From Candidatus Melainabacteria bacterium (lineage in GTDB: Bacteria; Cyanobacteriota; Vampirovibrionia; Obscuribacterales; Obscuribacteraceae), in the NCBI GenBank assembly GCA_003242885.1, contig QKMZ01000006.1, forward strand, positions 868,001 through 932,000: a stretch of 64,000 bases of DNA. Direction: 5' to 3'. Both the position numbers and the translations under genes were made by a program. Below, one piece after another: positions 33,401-42,432 of this stretch. Below the pieces are notes generated by a model. That model saw only the letters and a list, made by a program, of their open reading frames with translations, did not search any database and was not told the origin of the DNA. The first letter of the stretch is position 1, and every line of letters starts with the position of its first letter.

Positions 33401-34796
33401 GCATGATTTATTTGTTGCAGCGGTCGGTCGGCATCGCGCACAAGTGGAAGAAGTCTTTGCTCAAGAGCTACCCGGTACGATGGTCCCTTCCGGTGCGCTG
33501 AAAGCAGCTGCGGCACTTCGTGAGTTTTGCAAATCACAGCGAACAGTTTTGGCTGAGCTGCCTGATGAAGAGCAGGAATTTTTTGAAGAATTGGCTTTCA
33601 ATTATGCAATGTGCCGAGAGAGCAATCTGCTTTCTGTAAAGTCTGGATTCTCCAGCTTAACTGCGGTCGCTCCATTGCGTGAAGCGATCACACTCTTGTC
33701 AGCTAGTCTGGCTGGGCAGAACAATCTTACGGGTTCCGCTGGTCGTTCTCCTCGGCCTTCGGCACCAGTGAAAAACACAAGACTGTCACTCGTAAAATCG
33801 ATAATGGGCGAAGATTTTGACCACTCACTCTTCGTCGATATAGCGGCACAAAGTCCTAGTCCACTCGATCTTTTAGCGCTCAATGACATAATCTCATGCA
33901 ATTTACTTTGTTTGAAAATTCAAGAACACGCATGTAATCAATTTGATGAGGGTAGGCTAAAACGTTTTTTGCAGATGATGGACGTATTACAAAAGCGGAT
34001 AGCCCACATTCCCGCGAGACTATCATTATGGAATGAGTTTAAGTTGTTGTTTTTAGGGGACGGAACTACACCGGCTTTAAGTTCGGCTGTCAGTGCATCA
34101 GATCGACTCTGGCTTGCTGAGCAGGTTTTATGCGATTGCGCATTTCCGAATAACGTGAAGCCGGGAATTGGCAACGATACAAATACAATGGCCATTGCCT
34201 GCAATCTTCTTTGCGACAACAAACCTGCTACGTATGTTTCTCTAATCGCGAAGTCAGCGATTGACGACCACTTTGAGACAACCGACGGCACAGTGGTAAA
34301 ACCAAGCGATTATGGTGTTTTCTGTGACGATCTTGACGTAATTGAATTGAGAGCAAGAGCTTGCGCCAGTGATTATAGCGATCTGGTTGGAACCACCGAT
34401 AGACCGCTGCGAAATTTAGCCGGGAAAATTGCCCAGACTGTATTGGCAAACATATATTGGAAGCGGCACGCAGTCTCGATATCTGTAATTGAGGAAAACG
34501 GTGTTTGGAGATTATCGCGTGACGATGAACAATATCCTTCCACCCAGTTCAATGCCGGCGAAGTTTTATTTATGTCCACTGAAAGTGGGCACGAGCTGCA
34601 TATTTTGCGGGGCAGCGAGAAGAAGATTCTGCATGAGTACATGAATGACAGAACACCGCTTTTAGTACCCAGTCGCAGCCCGAGAGTCGAGCCGGATTTT
34701 CTTCCGGAAATCTACAATCAAGTTGCTTTAAACCAGAGAGCCGAACATCAATTGCTGAATGCCATAGACAATTCGGAGGCGACTCGTGCTTTTTAG
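30486..34796 (+). CDS. Giant cytoplasmic helical-repeat protein with an annexin-like repeat
   Basis: 1436 residues, no signal peptide or TM segment. Residues 1-90 are disordered, including a ten-Ser run (68-77) made of nine TCT codons plus TCG. About 140-195 is Gln/Glu-rich. From about 370 on it is all-helical. A segment at about 926-991 reads like an annexin repeat (PF00191): DRMRAAIIGFSEDKGKL, then LSSMSPSEL, AYYEEYRSSLAHDL and AAVGRH, matching the annexin pattern A..G.G.D...L...L......Y...Y...L..DL...GF. The calcium loop G-x-G-T is replaced by G-F-S-E. Two related segments share VPIEISLL and IPIDLRLLL. The next gene overlaps its end by 11 nt. Confidence 0.85.
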   Translation: MPPDEEPETREPKDRDPKANDGSQKKSARQMTFHLFGADKSGSEVVVERDSDTTEKNLGTSKASASSPSSSSSSSSSSHKRKLISIDELKQLAESGGTDARFAQDLLANVIQWQKMPEGEDKNVYAKKQQITAMGMLGRAILELEPQEDPLEQRQEHSQEQLQESLQQQPTSKAQQQTERKHQQESAEKPSSAVNPNIVETKAVFLETADLRALREEDLALGRKGGPAEHFLALLDNFRKILKPGQEQDAAVRRVKRMAISLLSGRLKELQNKKVTAGDTETIHPYAAGSDEDKQFILALKEKVRGETHQHKIPAQFYERRQTVQEWAKELESHIEKLNELNRSADVTEHQEQPVGLNAAMSRANSKKKAVLHSETEIRKALAMMPEREIKDLQSKDEYKQIVSDLLYSANISSATRQAAQIFLTPGWQKSPESVRQLASIALKDNSFELLKSTCRYCTADVRQAFRQTAEAAEAHKVFSMYGKHLNEVLQYGQESLTTQLGTAEGFAYGWFGLANKEEIKKFVDKASSEDRHRYLLGEKLAERANLDAEEKQAVSFYKEVDAALRAATNPVINSKQYDLLRNKLVGGEEIYAALRELHKDEYFGLVRSNDMKGMRRAVELLSLKDWTSLRDNPGRFADLDMRLRKFLNKQEHHEIMGMLRAKVGEKGKDNLTFEESQKRGRVPIEISLLGSDPEKWNFVWTTQNTNQFEKLQTILQMSQLELNSYLKDKGNPKYLDTLVDAQLDGDCKLVAERTLKLALQTGKLELDEISSALISKLSGEPMSEQMKNFQLILTRPGVMARLRSPQDAETKTLRTALDLMVKDFVEAMKRLDLYVGKVNNLTPADYSKRIFESGVIPIDLRLLLSGDCSLSLSELMRLTPEERNILTADSQAGGNAFLQKKVFTTDEQQKFAVHLFSSSRKEPSEIDRMRAAIIGFSEDKGKLILRLSSMSPSELTKTTKAYYEEYRSSLAHDLFVAAVGRHRAQVEEVFAQELPGTMVPSGALKAAAALREFCKSQRTVLAELPDEEQEFFEELAFNYAMCRESNLLSVKSGFSSLTAVAPLREAITLLSASLAGQNNLTGSAGRSPRPSAPVKNTRLSLVKSIMGEDFDHSLFVDIAAQSPSPLDLLALNDIISCNLLCLKIQEHACNQFDEGRLKRFLQMMDVLQKRIAHIPARLSLWNEFKLLFLGDGTTPALSSAVSASDRLWLAEQVLCDCAFPNNVKPGIGNDTNTMAIACNLLCDNKPATYVSLIAKSAIDDHFETTDGTVVKPSDYGVFCDDLDVIELRARACASDYSDLVGTTDRPLRNLAGKIAQTVLANIYWKRHAVSISVIEENGVWRLSRDDEQYPSTQFNAGEVLFMSTESGHELHILRGSEKKILHEYMNDRTPLLVPSRSPRVEPDFLPEIYNQVALNQRAEHQLLNAIDNSEATRAF
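30690..30716 (+). repeat. (TCT)9 trinucleotide microsatellite inside a coding region
   Basis: Nine perfect TCT codons in a row, then TCG, encode a run of ten Ser near the N-terminus of the giant protein. A change in repeat number would stay in frame and only alter the run length. Confidence 0.85.
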
Positions 34797-35373
34797 AACA
34801 AACGGCGCCCTGGAAAGAATGCATGTTTTTGGCGGCTGGCGTCCGGTTTTTATCATCAATGACTCCAGGCGGATGAACAGCGTCTGGGGCACTGAGACAT
34901 CATTTTTGCTTCCGCATGAAGAGCATGATGATGTTTTTATGGGAGTTTACTTTTCGGGCGATTGCAGCGACGAAAGTTTGGGCTCGTTGCGTCGAACAGA
35001 AATTTATGACCGTGCCATGTATTTGCGCGGTGACGGCAAAGAGCTGAAGCGGACTCTTGTATTAGCCGGACGCCAGCTGATCGCGCACTCTCAGATTCAG
35101 TGTAATTCACTTTCAACTGCTGATTTCAACGGACGAAGAGCGGTCTTCGTTGAACAAGAATGGCTGTCGACTGGACAGACTTCATATCAGATTTTTGTCG
35201 ACACCTTAGGCGATGGACGTGTCATCTACAACCTCATGTATGTGGCGCCTAAGAACGTTTACTCTAAGTTTTTCGAACAAGCCAAAGCTTCTTTCGAGAC
35301 ATCTTTGTGGCGTACTGATTTCAATTCACGCGACGCATTGCGCTTGCTTCAGGATGGTTCGACAGAAGATTGA
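34786..35373 (+). CDS. Hypothetical protein coupled to the giant protein
   Basis: 195 residues, GTG start inside the last codons of the 1436-residue protein (11-nt overlap), so translation is probably coupled. No signal peptide. The body looks alpha/beta with repeated strand motifs (FMGVYFSGDCSDES, RAVFVEQEWLS, VIYNLMYVAPKNVY). It resembles no family I can name. Its 3' end overlaps the convergent GT87 gene by 25 nt. Its coupling suggests it works with, or protects, the giant protein. Confidence 0.72.
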   Translation: MLFRTNGALERMHVFGGWRPVFIINDSRRMNSVWGTETSFLLPHEEHDDVFMGVYFSGDCSDESLGSLRRTEIYDRAMYLRGDGKELKRTLVLAGRQLIAHSQIQCNSLSTADFNGRRAVFVEQEWLSTGQTSYQIFVDTLGDGRVIYNLMYVAPKNVYSKFFEQAKASFETSLWRTDFNSRDALRLLQDGSTED

Positions 35374-36689
35374 ACTTGAACTTCCATAGACGGCATCAAA
35401 TGCGCACTCCGGTAATACCAGACAAGGATGCCCATGAGGCAGCAGTTCAGAATGAAAAATCCTACTCCAAGAATTTCATGACCAAATGGAATGAATGCAG
35501 GAATTTCAGTCAATAAATAAATGCAAAAGCTAATCAGAGGATAGAGCACCACGATGCGGCTCCAAACAATTGCAGCCGTCGGCAACCCTGTGGTCTCGAA
35601 AAAGCTTCTCATTGGAACCACCGCGACTGCGGCGGCGAATATCACGAGGTCATAAATATGCGTATGCGGGCTGCTTAGAATGCACATCATGAGCGTCATG
35701 GCTATGGCGATGCGAATCTTTGTTTGCGATTCTTTTGATTCTTTTGATTCGTTAGCGACAAATTTGAGCCAGAAGACGAGCATTGCCAAAAACGTAATCG
35801 CAAAAACGATTGTGGAAATGTTCAGCGCCAAGTCGAGATCCATCAATATACTGAGCGGACCTCTGATTGAAACCATCCAGGTTGGGAAAACAGCCGGGTC
35901 TGTTTTCTCTGTTTGATGCAAAAGGGCCGGATAATCCATTAGCGTTTTTACGCCGAAAATGAGCGCTGAAAGTGCAACGAGCAACGCACCACTTACAGCC
36001 GCAGACGTGAGTACTTTCCAGCGTCGCATTGCAATAACTGGTATTGTCAGAAAAACTGCATATTGTGGCTTGATTGACATGAGCGCAAGGCCGACACCGC
36101 AAGCTACGTCGCTACCACGAAACCAACTGTAAAGCATGAATGCTGCCGCCGCAAGAATGAAGGCGCTGTTTTGCCCGTCATCCATAAGGTGTTCATATGG
36201 ATAACTGCCAGCCACTCCTAGTAAAAAGAGCACGCTAAACAGAGTTGTGTATCCATTTTGCTTGAGTATCTTCCACAACCAAAAACCACTTAGAGACAGT
36301 CCGGCAACACACCAGACGATGTAAGAGACAAGAATCGGCATGGTGGAAAACGGCGCCAGCATGGCAAAAAACCATGGTACGGATTGTCCAAGAGGAATAT
36401 GGTCGACGCTGATTTTGGCACCAAGACTTTCAGTAAGTGTCTTGTTGTAAGCAGCTAGTTGAGTCGCAAATTGATAAATCTGAGAGCGCGCATCAGATAG
36501 AACAATCTTTCCGGCCGAGTAGAAAGCCACATAGTCAATGAATGAAAACGAATTCTGCCCATCTTTGCGAAAGAAGTGAATATTCAGCAAGACCTTGAAA
36601 ACAATGCGGTAGACAAAACCGATCGCAATGCAGGCAACAAGCGACAAATAACCGAAGCAGAGTCGGTTTCGCATCGGTTTACTTAACAT
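35349..36689 (-). CDS. GT87 family (DUF2029) membrane glycosyltransferase
   Basis: 446 residues with about ten TM helices. GT87 enzymes are polyprenyl-phosphate-mannose-dependent alpha-mannosyltransferases of the GT-C fold. Family-like features are the first loop FIDYVAFYSAGKIVLS, the segment PWFFAMLAPFSTMP near 105, and DGQNSAFILAAAAFML and SIKPQYAVFLTIPV near 170-215. The pattern D-G-Q-N and K-P-Q is typical. The sugar and acceptor are unknown. It is convergent with the previous gene and is read from an isolated position. Confidence 0.8.
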   Translation of the reverse strand: MLSKPMRNRLCFGYLSLVACIAIGFVYRIVFKVLLNIHFFRKDGQNSFSFIDYVAFYSAGKIVLSDARSQIYQFATQLAAYNKTLTESLGAKISVDHIPLGQSVPWFFAMLAPFSTMPILVSYIVWCVAGLSLSGFWLWKILKQNGYTTLFSVLFLLGVAGSYPYEHLMDDGQNSAFILAAAAFMLYSWFRGSDVACGVGLALMSIKPQYAVFLTIPVIAMRRWKVLTSAAVSGALLVALSALIFGVKTLMDYPALLHQTEKTDPAVFPTWMVSIRGPLSILMDLDLALNISTIVFAITFLAMLVFWLKFVANESKESKESQTKIRIAIAMTLMMCILSSPHTHIYDLVIFAAAVAVVPMRSFFETTGLPTAAIVWSRIVVLYPLISFCIYLLTEIPAFIPFGHEILGVGFFILNCCLMGILVWYYRSAHLMPSMEVQVQSSVEPS

Positions 36690-36854
36690 CGCACCGCCCT
36701 TTTAGCCATTTATCAGTCTGCCGGTCGCTGGTTCGACACTTGGCTTGCCCCGTCACTGCTATTATTTAGAGGATTAGACAGCAGTTGTCTATCAGGCTTG
36801 GCAACCCGGTCGCTATTTAAAATACTGGCCGCCGAATCCCCTATTGCGGTTTTT

Positions 36855-39284
36855 ATGAAAGCAAACAAGTACGTCTATAGCGGCATCTTTTTGGCATCCC
36901 TTGCCACACTGATGTACGAGTTGTTGCTCACTCGAATCTTCAGCGTCACCACGTGGTATCACTTCGCCTTCCTCGCAATTTCAATGGCGATGTTCGGCAC
37001 CACAATGGGCGCCATTATCGTTTATCTTGCTCCCAACAAATTCACACCTGAGAACACGAGCAAGTATCAAGCGCAATCGATTCTCGCATTCGCCATAAGC
37101 TGTATCCTCGCGATCGTCATCCATATTTCCGTTCCAGCTTTCCTGCCGCTCGATCCTTCTATAGTCATCGTAGCTTCGCTGTTCATCGCTGTTCCATTTC
37201 TTCTTGTGGCTTTCACCCTCAGCAGCATTTGTATTTCGCTCACCCTGACGAGATACCCAGAGCAAACTCACAAGCTTTACGCAGCAGACTTTATTGGTGC
37301 GGCTGTGGGATGCGTGCTCCTAGTTGTTAGTTTGAATGTAATTGACGGTATCACCGCTGTTTATCTAATTGGCTTTGTGGCCGCTTTGTCTGCAATCTGT
37401 TTTTCGCTCAATGCCGAGAATCAGAAACTCAAATTGATTGCAGCAGCCGTTGCTCTTGCAACTGCCGGATATGTTGGTGTCAATGCATATCTTGCCAATC
37501 AAGAGAAGCCGGTTATCAGTTTGACCTGGTCAAAAGGCGAAAAGGAAAAACTCGTACATTTTGAAAAGTGGAATACGTTTTCACGTATTCGAGTTTTCGG
37601 AGAGCCTGATGCTTATCGACGCCCTCTAGAGTTTGGTTACAGCAAACTTCTGCCCGATGTGAAAATCCGTCAACTCTGGCTAGATATGGACGGTTGCGCT
37701 GCTGCGATTCTTTATAAATTCAACGGTAATCTCAAAGAATTCGAATTCTTCAAATATGATATTTCCAACTTCGCTTATGAATTGATTCATGATGGTAATG
37801 CACTGGTCATCGGTGTAGGCGGCGGAAAAGATATTCTTGCTGCTCTGGCGCTGGGACAGAAGACAGTTACCGGCGTCGAAATCAATAACAACACCGTTGC
37901 CACTATTACAGGCAGATACGGCGATTATATCGGGCACTTGGACAAAATGCCTGGTGTGAAACTCGTATGCGATGAAGCGCGCAGTTACATTACACGCTCG
38001 AAAGAAAAATACGATTCAATACAAGCGACTCTAGTTGATACTTGGGCGGCAAGTTCAAGTGGTGCCTATGCACTCACCGAAAGCTCGCTATACACGGTTG
38101 ATGCTTGGGAAACATTCATAAATCACCTCAGCGATCGTGGGATTCTGACAATGACTCGCTGGTACAGCCATTATGTACCGTCTGAGATTTACCGCCTTGT
38201 CGGTGTCGGCAATGCAGCTCTGAAAGTGGTCGGTATAGAGAATCCGAGAGCTCACATTGTGCTCGTTCGCTTGATGAACTCAGAACTTGGTGACTCTCTT
38301 CATGCCGAAGATGGTTTGGGCACCATCTTGGTCAGTCGTAGTCCGTTTACTGACGAGCAGCTCGCTTTGGTTGAAGCGCGCTGTAAGGAGCTTGGATTTG
38401 AGGTTGCTCTAACACCCAAGTTTGCTATCGATCCCAATCTTGCACTTGCTGCGGAAGGTAAAACTGGTGAGATTGAAAAGACCGTTCCGTATAACTTGAA
38501 GCCATCGACCGATGATTGTCCGTTCTTCTTCCAAACGCTCAATCCTTCGCAAGTCTTCAACAAAACTATCTATGCAGGCGGCAGAACAGCTAACAATATC
38601 AATTCTGCTGTTGCGCTTTTGCTCGTTTTGGTAACTGTCACATTCTTTACTTTCTACTGCTTCCGCCTCCCGATTTTGAGAACCAAAGACAAATCGCAGC
38701 TCAAAGGTTCGCTGCCGATATTCGCTTATTTCTTCTCGATTGGTATCGGCTTTATGCTAATCGAATTGTCGCAAGTTCAGCGCTTTTCGATTACTCTGGG
38801 ACATCCGATTTATGCACTGGCGGTTGTTCTTTTCACCCTTTTTCTTGCCACTGGTTTGGGAAGTGTATCTTTCGGCAAACTGTGTGAACTGACAAAGAAC
38901 CGTTTGCATTTACTTCTTGCTTCTGTTCTCGTTGTTACGGCAATTTTTGGTTTGGCGACTCCCGCACTTGTTCATGCGCTTGCACCAGAGTCAACTCCCG
39001 TGCGAATTGCAGCCAGTATCGCCAGCCTCTTTCCAGTTGGTTTCGTGCTCGGATTGGGTTTTCCGGCCGGGATGCGTTTAGGTTTCAAGCACAGCCAAGT
39101 TTTGACACCATGGCTGTGGGGCATCAACGGAGCCGCGTCTGTTCTTGGCTCGGTACTATCGGTGGTGATTTCGATGTTCCTTGGAATATCTGTAAGTTAC
39201 TGGTGCGGATTCATTTTCTATGCAATCGCGCTTTACTGCTGCATGCAATTGGAAAAGAGAGAGTCTGCTGAGTCTGCCGCCTAA
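36855..39284 (+). CDS. Membrane-fused spermidine synthase-like protein
   Basis: 809 residues from ATG 36855, chosen because the first TM helix begins straight after it (a TTG at 36798 is the alternative). Layout: about seven TM helices (to about 225), a soluble spermine/spermidine synthase-fold domain about 230-570 (VIGVGGGKDILAALALG, TVTGVEINNNTV, then DTWAASSSGAYALTESSLYT), and about six to seven TM helices to the end. Polyamine synthases transfer aminopropyl groups from decarboxylated SAM. Membrane-fused versions are widespread but uncharacterised, and the canonical active-site Asp set is only partly evident. It could instead be an exporter or other SAM-type enzyme. Confidence 0.82.
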   Translation: MKANKYVYSGIFLASLATLMYELLLTRIFSVTTWYHFAFLAISMAMFGTTMGAIIVYLAPNKFTPENTSKYQAQSILAFAISCILAIVIHISVPAFLPLDPSIVIVASLFIAVPFLLVAFTLSSICISLTLTRYPEQTHKLYAADFIGAAVGCVLLVVSLNVIDGITAVYLIGFVAALSAICFSLNAENQKLKLIAAAVALATAGYVGVNAYLANQEKPVISLTWSKGEKEKLVHFEKWNTFSRIRVFGEPDAYRRPLEFGYSKLLPDVKIRQLWLDMDGCAAAILYKFNGNLKEFEFFKYDISNFAYELIHDGNALVIGVGGGKDILAALALGQKTVTGVEINNNTVATITGRYGDYIGHLDKMPGVKLVCDEARSYITRSKEKYDSIQATLVDTWAASSSGAYALTESSLYTVDAWETFINHLSDRGILTMTRWYSHYVPSEIYRLVGVGNAALKVVGIENPRAHIVLVRLMNSELGDSLHAEDGLGTILVSRSPFTDEQLALVEARCKELGFEVALTPKFAIDPNLALAAEGKTGEIEKTVPYNLKPSTDDCPFFFQTLNPSQVFNKTIYAGGRTANNINSAVALLLVLVTVTFFTFYCFRLPILRTKDKSQLKGSLPIFAYFFSIGIGFMLIELSQVQRFSITLGHPIYALAVVLFTLFLATGLGSVSFGKLCELTKNRLHLLLASVLVVTAIFGLATPALVHALAPESTPVRIAASIASLFPVGFVLGLGFPAGMRLGFKHSQVLTPWLWGINGAASVLGSVLSVVISMFLGISVSYWCGFIFYAIALYCCMQLEKRESAESAA

Positions 39285-39286
39285 TT

Positions 39287-41452
39287 CTATTTCTCGCTTC
39301 CGCCACCCAGCTTCGCGTCAAATTCATTGGCAATGCCCTTTTCGTTGTGGACTGCATCTGAGTTAGTCCATGGACCTTTCCAGGGAAATTCTGGAATTGC
39401 AACAGACAAATCTTCTCTCACATGTTCATCCCAAAATATTTTCACATTGGGCTTGCGCTTTTTTAGTTTGGCTTCAAACGCTCGCTGCTGAGCGTCTGTC
39501 CATTGAACTTTCACTATTTCCAATTCTTTCAAGTCCGTAATTTCGCAGAGCGCATCGACGCACTTTGGCGTAATGCTGGTTCCTCTAAGAACAATGACTT
39601 GCAACTGCTTCATCTGCTTCAAATGCTCAATGCCCGCATCTGTAACTTTGGTATTACAGGCTACATTTAGGATCTTCAGTGATTTGTTTCTGCTCAAAAC
39701 GGCGAGGTCATCATCGGTAACATCACAACTGTCTGCCACCAGCATTCTAAGGTTGTTTAAATTGGCTGCTTCACGAACGACAAGTCGACCGTTCTTTATA
39801 TCGATGATGTCGAGAAAATTGAGATTCGGAAGACACTTCAAAGTAAGTATGTCCTGACCCTTTACTCTTTCACAGAAGCCAAATGTAATTCCCCGCAAAC
39901 CCGGTAGTGAATCGATGTATTTAAGCTCATCGGAGCTGAATGTCGATTTCCCAACGTTCAAAAACTTTAGTCCGGTAAAACGAGGAATTACAGAAAAAAC
40001 TTCCGCCCCACCTTTATTGCGTACGCCGCCAAAATCAAGTAATCCAAAGTCATTGGGACCGAAGCCATTCCAATATTGCGGATTTGCAATCAAGTCTTCA
40101 CCGGCTTGAAAGCCGATTAAACGTCCCGGCGGAATTGCAACCTTAAGCCAAGTCTTTCGCTCATACCTCTCGTCAAAAGCGAGTAGTCCGAGTTTTTTCA
40201 TGCCGGCAGGAAAATGGAAATAGCGCGTGGTTCCGTTGGATTTAAGAAACGGCTCAATGTGTTCTACTGCCGGAGCGACTTTTTCCTTAATAGAAGGCTT
40301 GGTTACTGGTTCGGTTTCTGACTTCCTCGTCAAAGAATTTGCTGCAAAACCAAGTGAGAAACAGACGATTGCGGTGCCAGCCAAAATCGCTAAATTTCGA
40401 CCGGTTTGCTTTTTCGGCGGAGCCGCGCTCTCGCGTGGCAAAAACTGGGTCGTTTGGCCTTGTTTACTTAAAGCCGCCCGCTGAATTTCAAGTTGCTGGG
40501 TTTTGGGATCGTCGAGGCTTTGTGACAATGGAATTAAATCCAAGGCTAGTGCATTGCCGGATTGATATCTGCGATTAGGATCTTTCTCTAAAAGCTTCGC
40601 TACGATTTGCTCTACTTCCGGCGGAAAGTTTGCTCCCAGAGATGCTTCTTTCAATGAAAGCGGTATTTCAGTTTGATGTTTCATCATTGTGCTCAGAGCA
40701 TTTTCGCCTATGAAAGGTGGAGCGCCCGTGAGCAAGTCGTAAAACACACATCCGATTGAGTACAGGTCTGAGCGATGATCGACCATGGTGCCTGTACACT
40801 GTTCAGGACTCATGTACAAGGGGCTGCCAAAAATTTCTCCGGTCTTAGTCAATGTCTGCTGATTGAATTCATCAATACCAGTCAGTTTTGCAATACCGAA
40901 ATCAACAAGTTTGATGCCTTCCTTTCCACCTTCCGTTTCCGGTGCAGTCACCATAATGTTAGTCGGCTTCAAATCTCTGTGAATAATGCCTTGATCATGT
41001 GCGTACTGAATTGCAAATGCAACCTGGATCATAATTTCGATGACCCTTTTAACAGGCAAGGAGCCTGTGCTTTTGGTCAGATCTGAGAGAGTCGTACCTT
41101 TTACAAGGTCCATGAGAATGAATGGACGTCCGTCGGGCATCAGATCAAATTCATGCACTTTGATCAAATTAGGATGGTCCAGCTTGCTGGCAGCCTTTGC
41201 TTCATTTTGAAACCGGCGCCAACTGACGTCGTTTGCCTGCTGCTTGTTAAGGCACTTCAAGGCAAATTGCCTGTCTAGAAATAAATGGTCAACTCGGTAG
41301 ACACTGCCCATTCCGCCCGACCCGAGCAAATCGACGATTTTGAACTTTCCCATGATTGTGTCGCCGGGCTGCATCGCCAGTGGTGCATCTGTCGATGCAG
41401 CCTGTGCCGATACATCCTCTTTTGTGTGGTCGAAGTCGGTCATATGAAACAT
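39287..41452 (-). CDS. Membrane serine/threonine protein kinase with C-terminal leucine-rich repeats
   Basis: 721 residues. Residues about 35-305 are a eukaryotic-like kinase with all key motifs: LLGSGGMGSVYRV (Gly loop), FALKCL (Lys), IIHRDLKPTNIMV (catalytic loop), LVDFGIAKL (DFG) and GSPLYMSPEQ. After a linker one TM helix (LAILAGTAIVCFSLGFAA, about 352-370) places the rest outside. The outer part (about 470-690) holds leucine-rich repeats (LKFLNVG, LNFLDIID, LKILNVACNTKVTDAGIEHL). No PASTA domains. It may sense a protein or glycan ligand outside and phosphorylate targets inside. Confidence 0.93.
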   Translation of the reverse strand: MFHMTDFDHTKEDVSAQAASTDAPLAMQPGDTIMGKFKIVDLLGSGGMGSVYRVDHLFLDRQFALKCLNKQQANDVSWRRFQNEAKAASKLDHPNLIKVHEFDLMPDGRPFILMDLVKGTTLSDLTKSTGSLPVKRVIEIMIQVAFAIQYAHDQGIIHRDLKPTNIMVTAPETEGGKEGIKLVDFGIAKLTGIDEFNQQTLTKTGEIFGSPLYMSPEQCTGTMVDHRSDLYSIGCVFYDLLTGAPPFIGENALSTMMKHQTEIPLSLKEASLGANFPPEVEQIVAKLLEKDPNRRYQSGNALALDLIPLSQSLDDPKTQQLEIQRAALSKQGQTTQFLPRESAAPPKKQTGRNLAILAGTAIVCFSLGFAANSLTRKSETEPVTKPSIKEKVAPAVEHIEPFLKSNGTTRYFHFPAGMKKLGLLAFDERYERKTWLKVAIPPGRLIGFQAGEDLIANPQYWNGFGPNDFGLLDFGGVRNKGGAEVFSVIPRFTGLKFLNVGKSTFSSDELKYIDSLPGLRGITFGFCERVKGQDILTLKCLPNLNFLDIIDIKNGRLVVREAANLNNLRMLVADSCDVTDDDLAVLSRNKSLKILNVACNTKVTDAGIEHLKQMKQLQVIVLRGTSITPKCVDALCEITDLKELEIVKVQWTDAQQRAFEAKLKKRKPNVKIFWDEHVREDLSVAIPEFPWKGPWTNSDAVHNEKGIANEFDAKLGGGSEK

Positions 41453-41598
41453 TAACGGGGATAGTATCCATTTTAGGCCAAAAGCGTGCCATCAAACTGA
41501 AAGCAGTTTATCTGCCCCGTTTTGCCCGGCGAAATGGCCAGAGTCGCCAATTTTGCGTTTCCGCATCCTTGGCGACCCAGCATCCCCAGTCTACACTT

Positions 41599-42252
41599 TT
41601 ATGCGTTTCGTCCACCCCATCTGAGCGCTTGTTGGTCGCTCTGACTCAGTTTATTGTTGTTTGCGGCGACTCTCACTTCTGTCATCGAGATTCGTCCGTC
41701 GTGGTTGCGGTCTATGAGCTTGCGGTTTCTGTCCACGGCCTGTTCGAACTGTGACAAATGTTCTTGCTGTTCCCCTGCTCTGCGTTCACCTCTGACTCTG
41801 CCTTCAATGTCGCCACGGCTTACGCGACCATTGCGGTCCCAGTCCATTGTAGAGAAGTTTTGGTAAATGTCTTTCAGTGCTCTGGCTTCATTGCTGCTCA
41901 ATTTCGTGCCTAATCTGTTTGCGATTTCGTCTCTAGAAAGTCGATTGTCATTGTTGGCGTCTGCTCTGTCGACCAGTCCACGAACTCCGCCCTCAAGCTC
42001 CAGTTCGCTCTGTGACTGTCTTTCTTCTTTCATTGCGACGATTTTCTTCGCCTTGATTACTTTGTCGTCTTTATTAGAACTAGAGATTTCAATAGTTGGC
42101 AGATAGGATGCTGATGTATCTGAAACGCACGTTGCATAAGCAGGCTTGCTTCCTTCGTTTTGAAGAATGTTTTGAATTGACGTGCGCAGTTCAGCTGCGT
42201 CCATACGGGCGCTCGGGTTCTCTCTAATTATGTATGCATCACGTTCGCTCAT
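41599..42252 (-). CDS. Protein with three EF-hand calcium-binding loops
   Basis: 217 residues, no signal peptide. Three canonical 12-residue EF loops are visible: DANNDNRLSRDE (98-109), DWDRNGRVSRGD (137-148) and DRNHDGRISMTE (181-192). Oxygen ligands are at positions 1, 3, 5, 9 and 12 in most. The first 90 residues are unlike known domains. AGAGG lies 8 nt before the ATG. It would bind calcium; its partner is unknown. Confidence 0.88.
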   Translation of the reverse strand: MSERDAYIIRENPSARMDAAELRTSIQNILQNEGSKPAYATCVSDTSASYLPTIEISSSNKDDKVIKAKKIVAMKEERQSQSELELEGGVRGLVDRADANNDNRLSRDEIANRLGTKLSSNEARALKDIYQNFSTMDWDRNGRVSRGDIEGRVRGERRAGEQQEHLSQFEQAVDRNRKLIDRNHDGRISMTEVRVAANNNKLSQSDQQALRWGGRNA

Positions 42253-42432
42253 GGGTGTCGGGCCTCTCTAGTAAGTCTGGGGATGTAAGAGGCGAATTGC
42301 GCTGCCTCGTGACTCCTACTTTAGGGGGCACGTGTGATAGAGAGGCGACGGAACGGTGACAGAACTGTGACAGCTGCCAACAGCCCTCTGACGGTGTTTT
42401 ATCTTTAAACAGGGGGACTACAGAGCAGCTGT

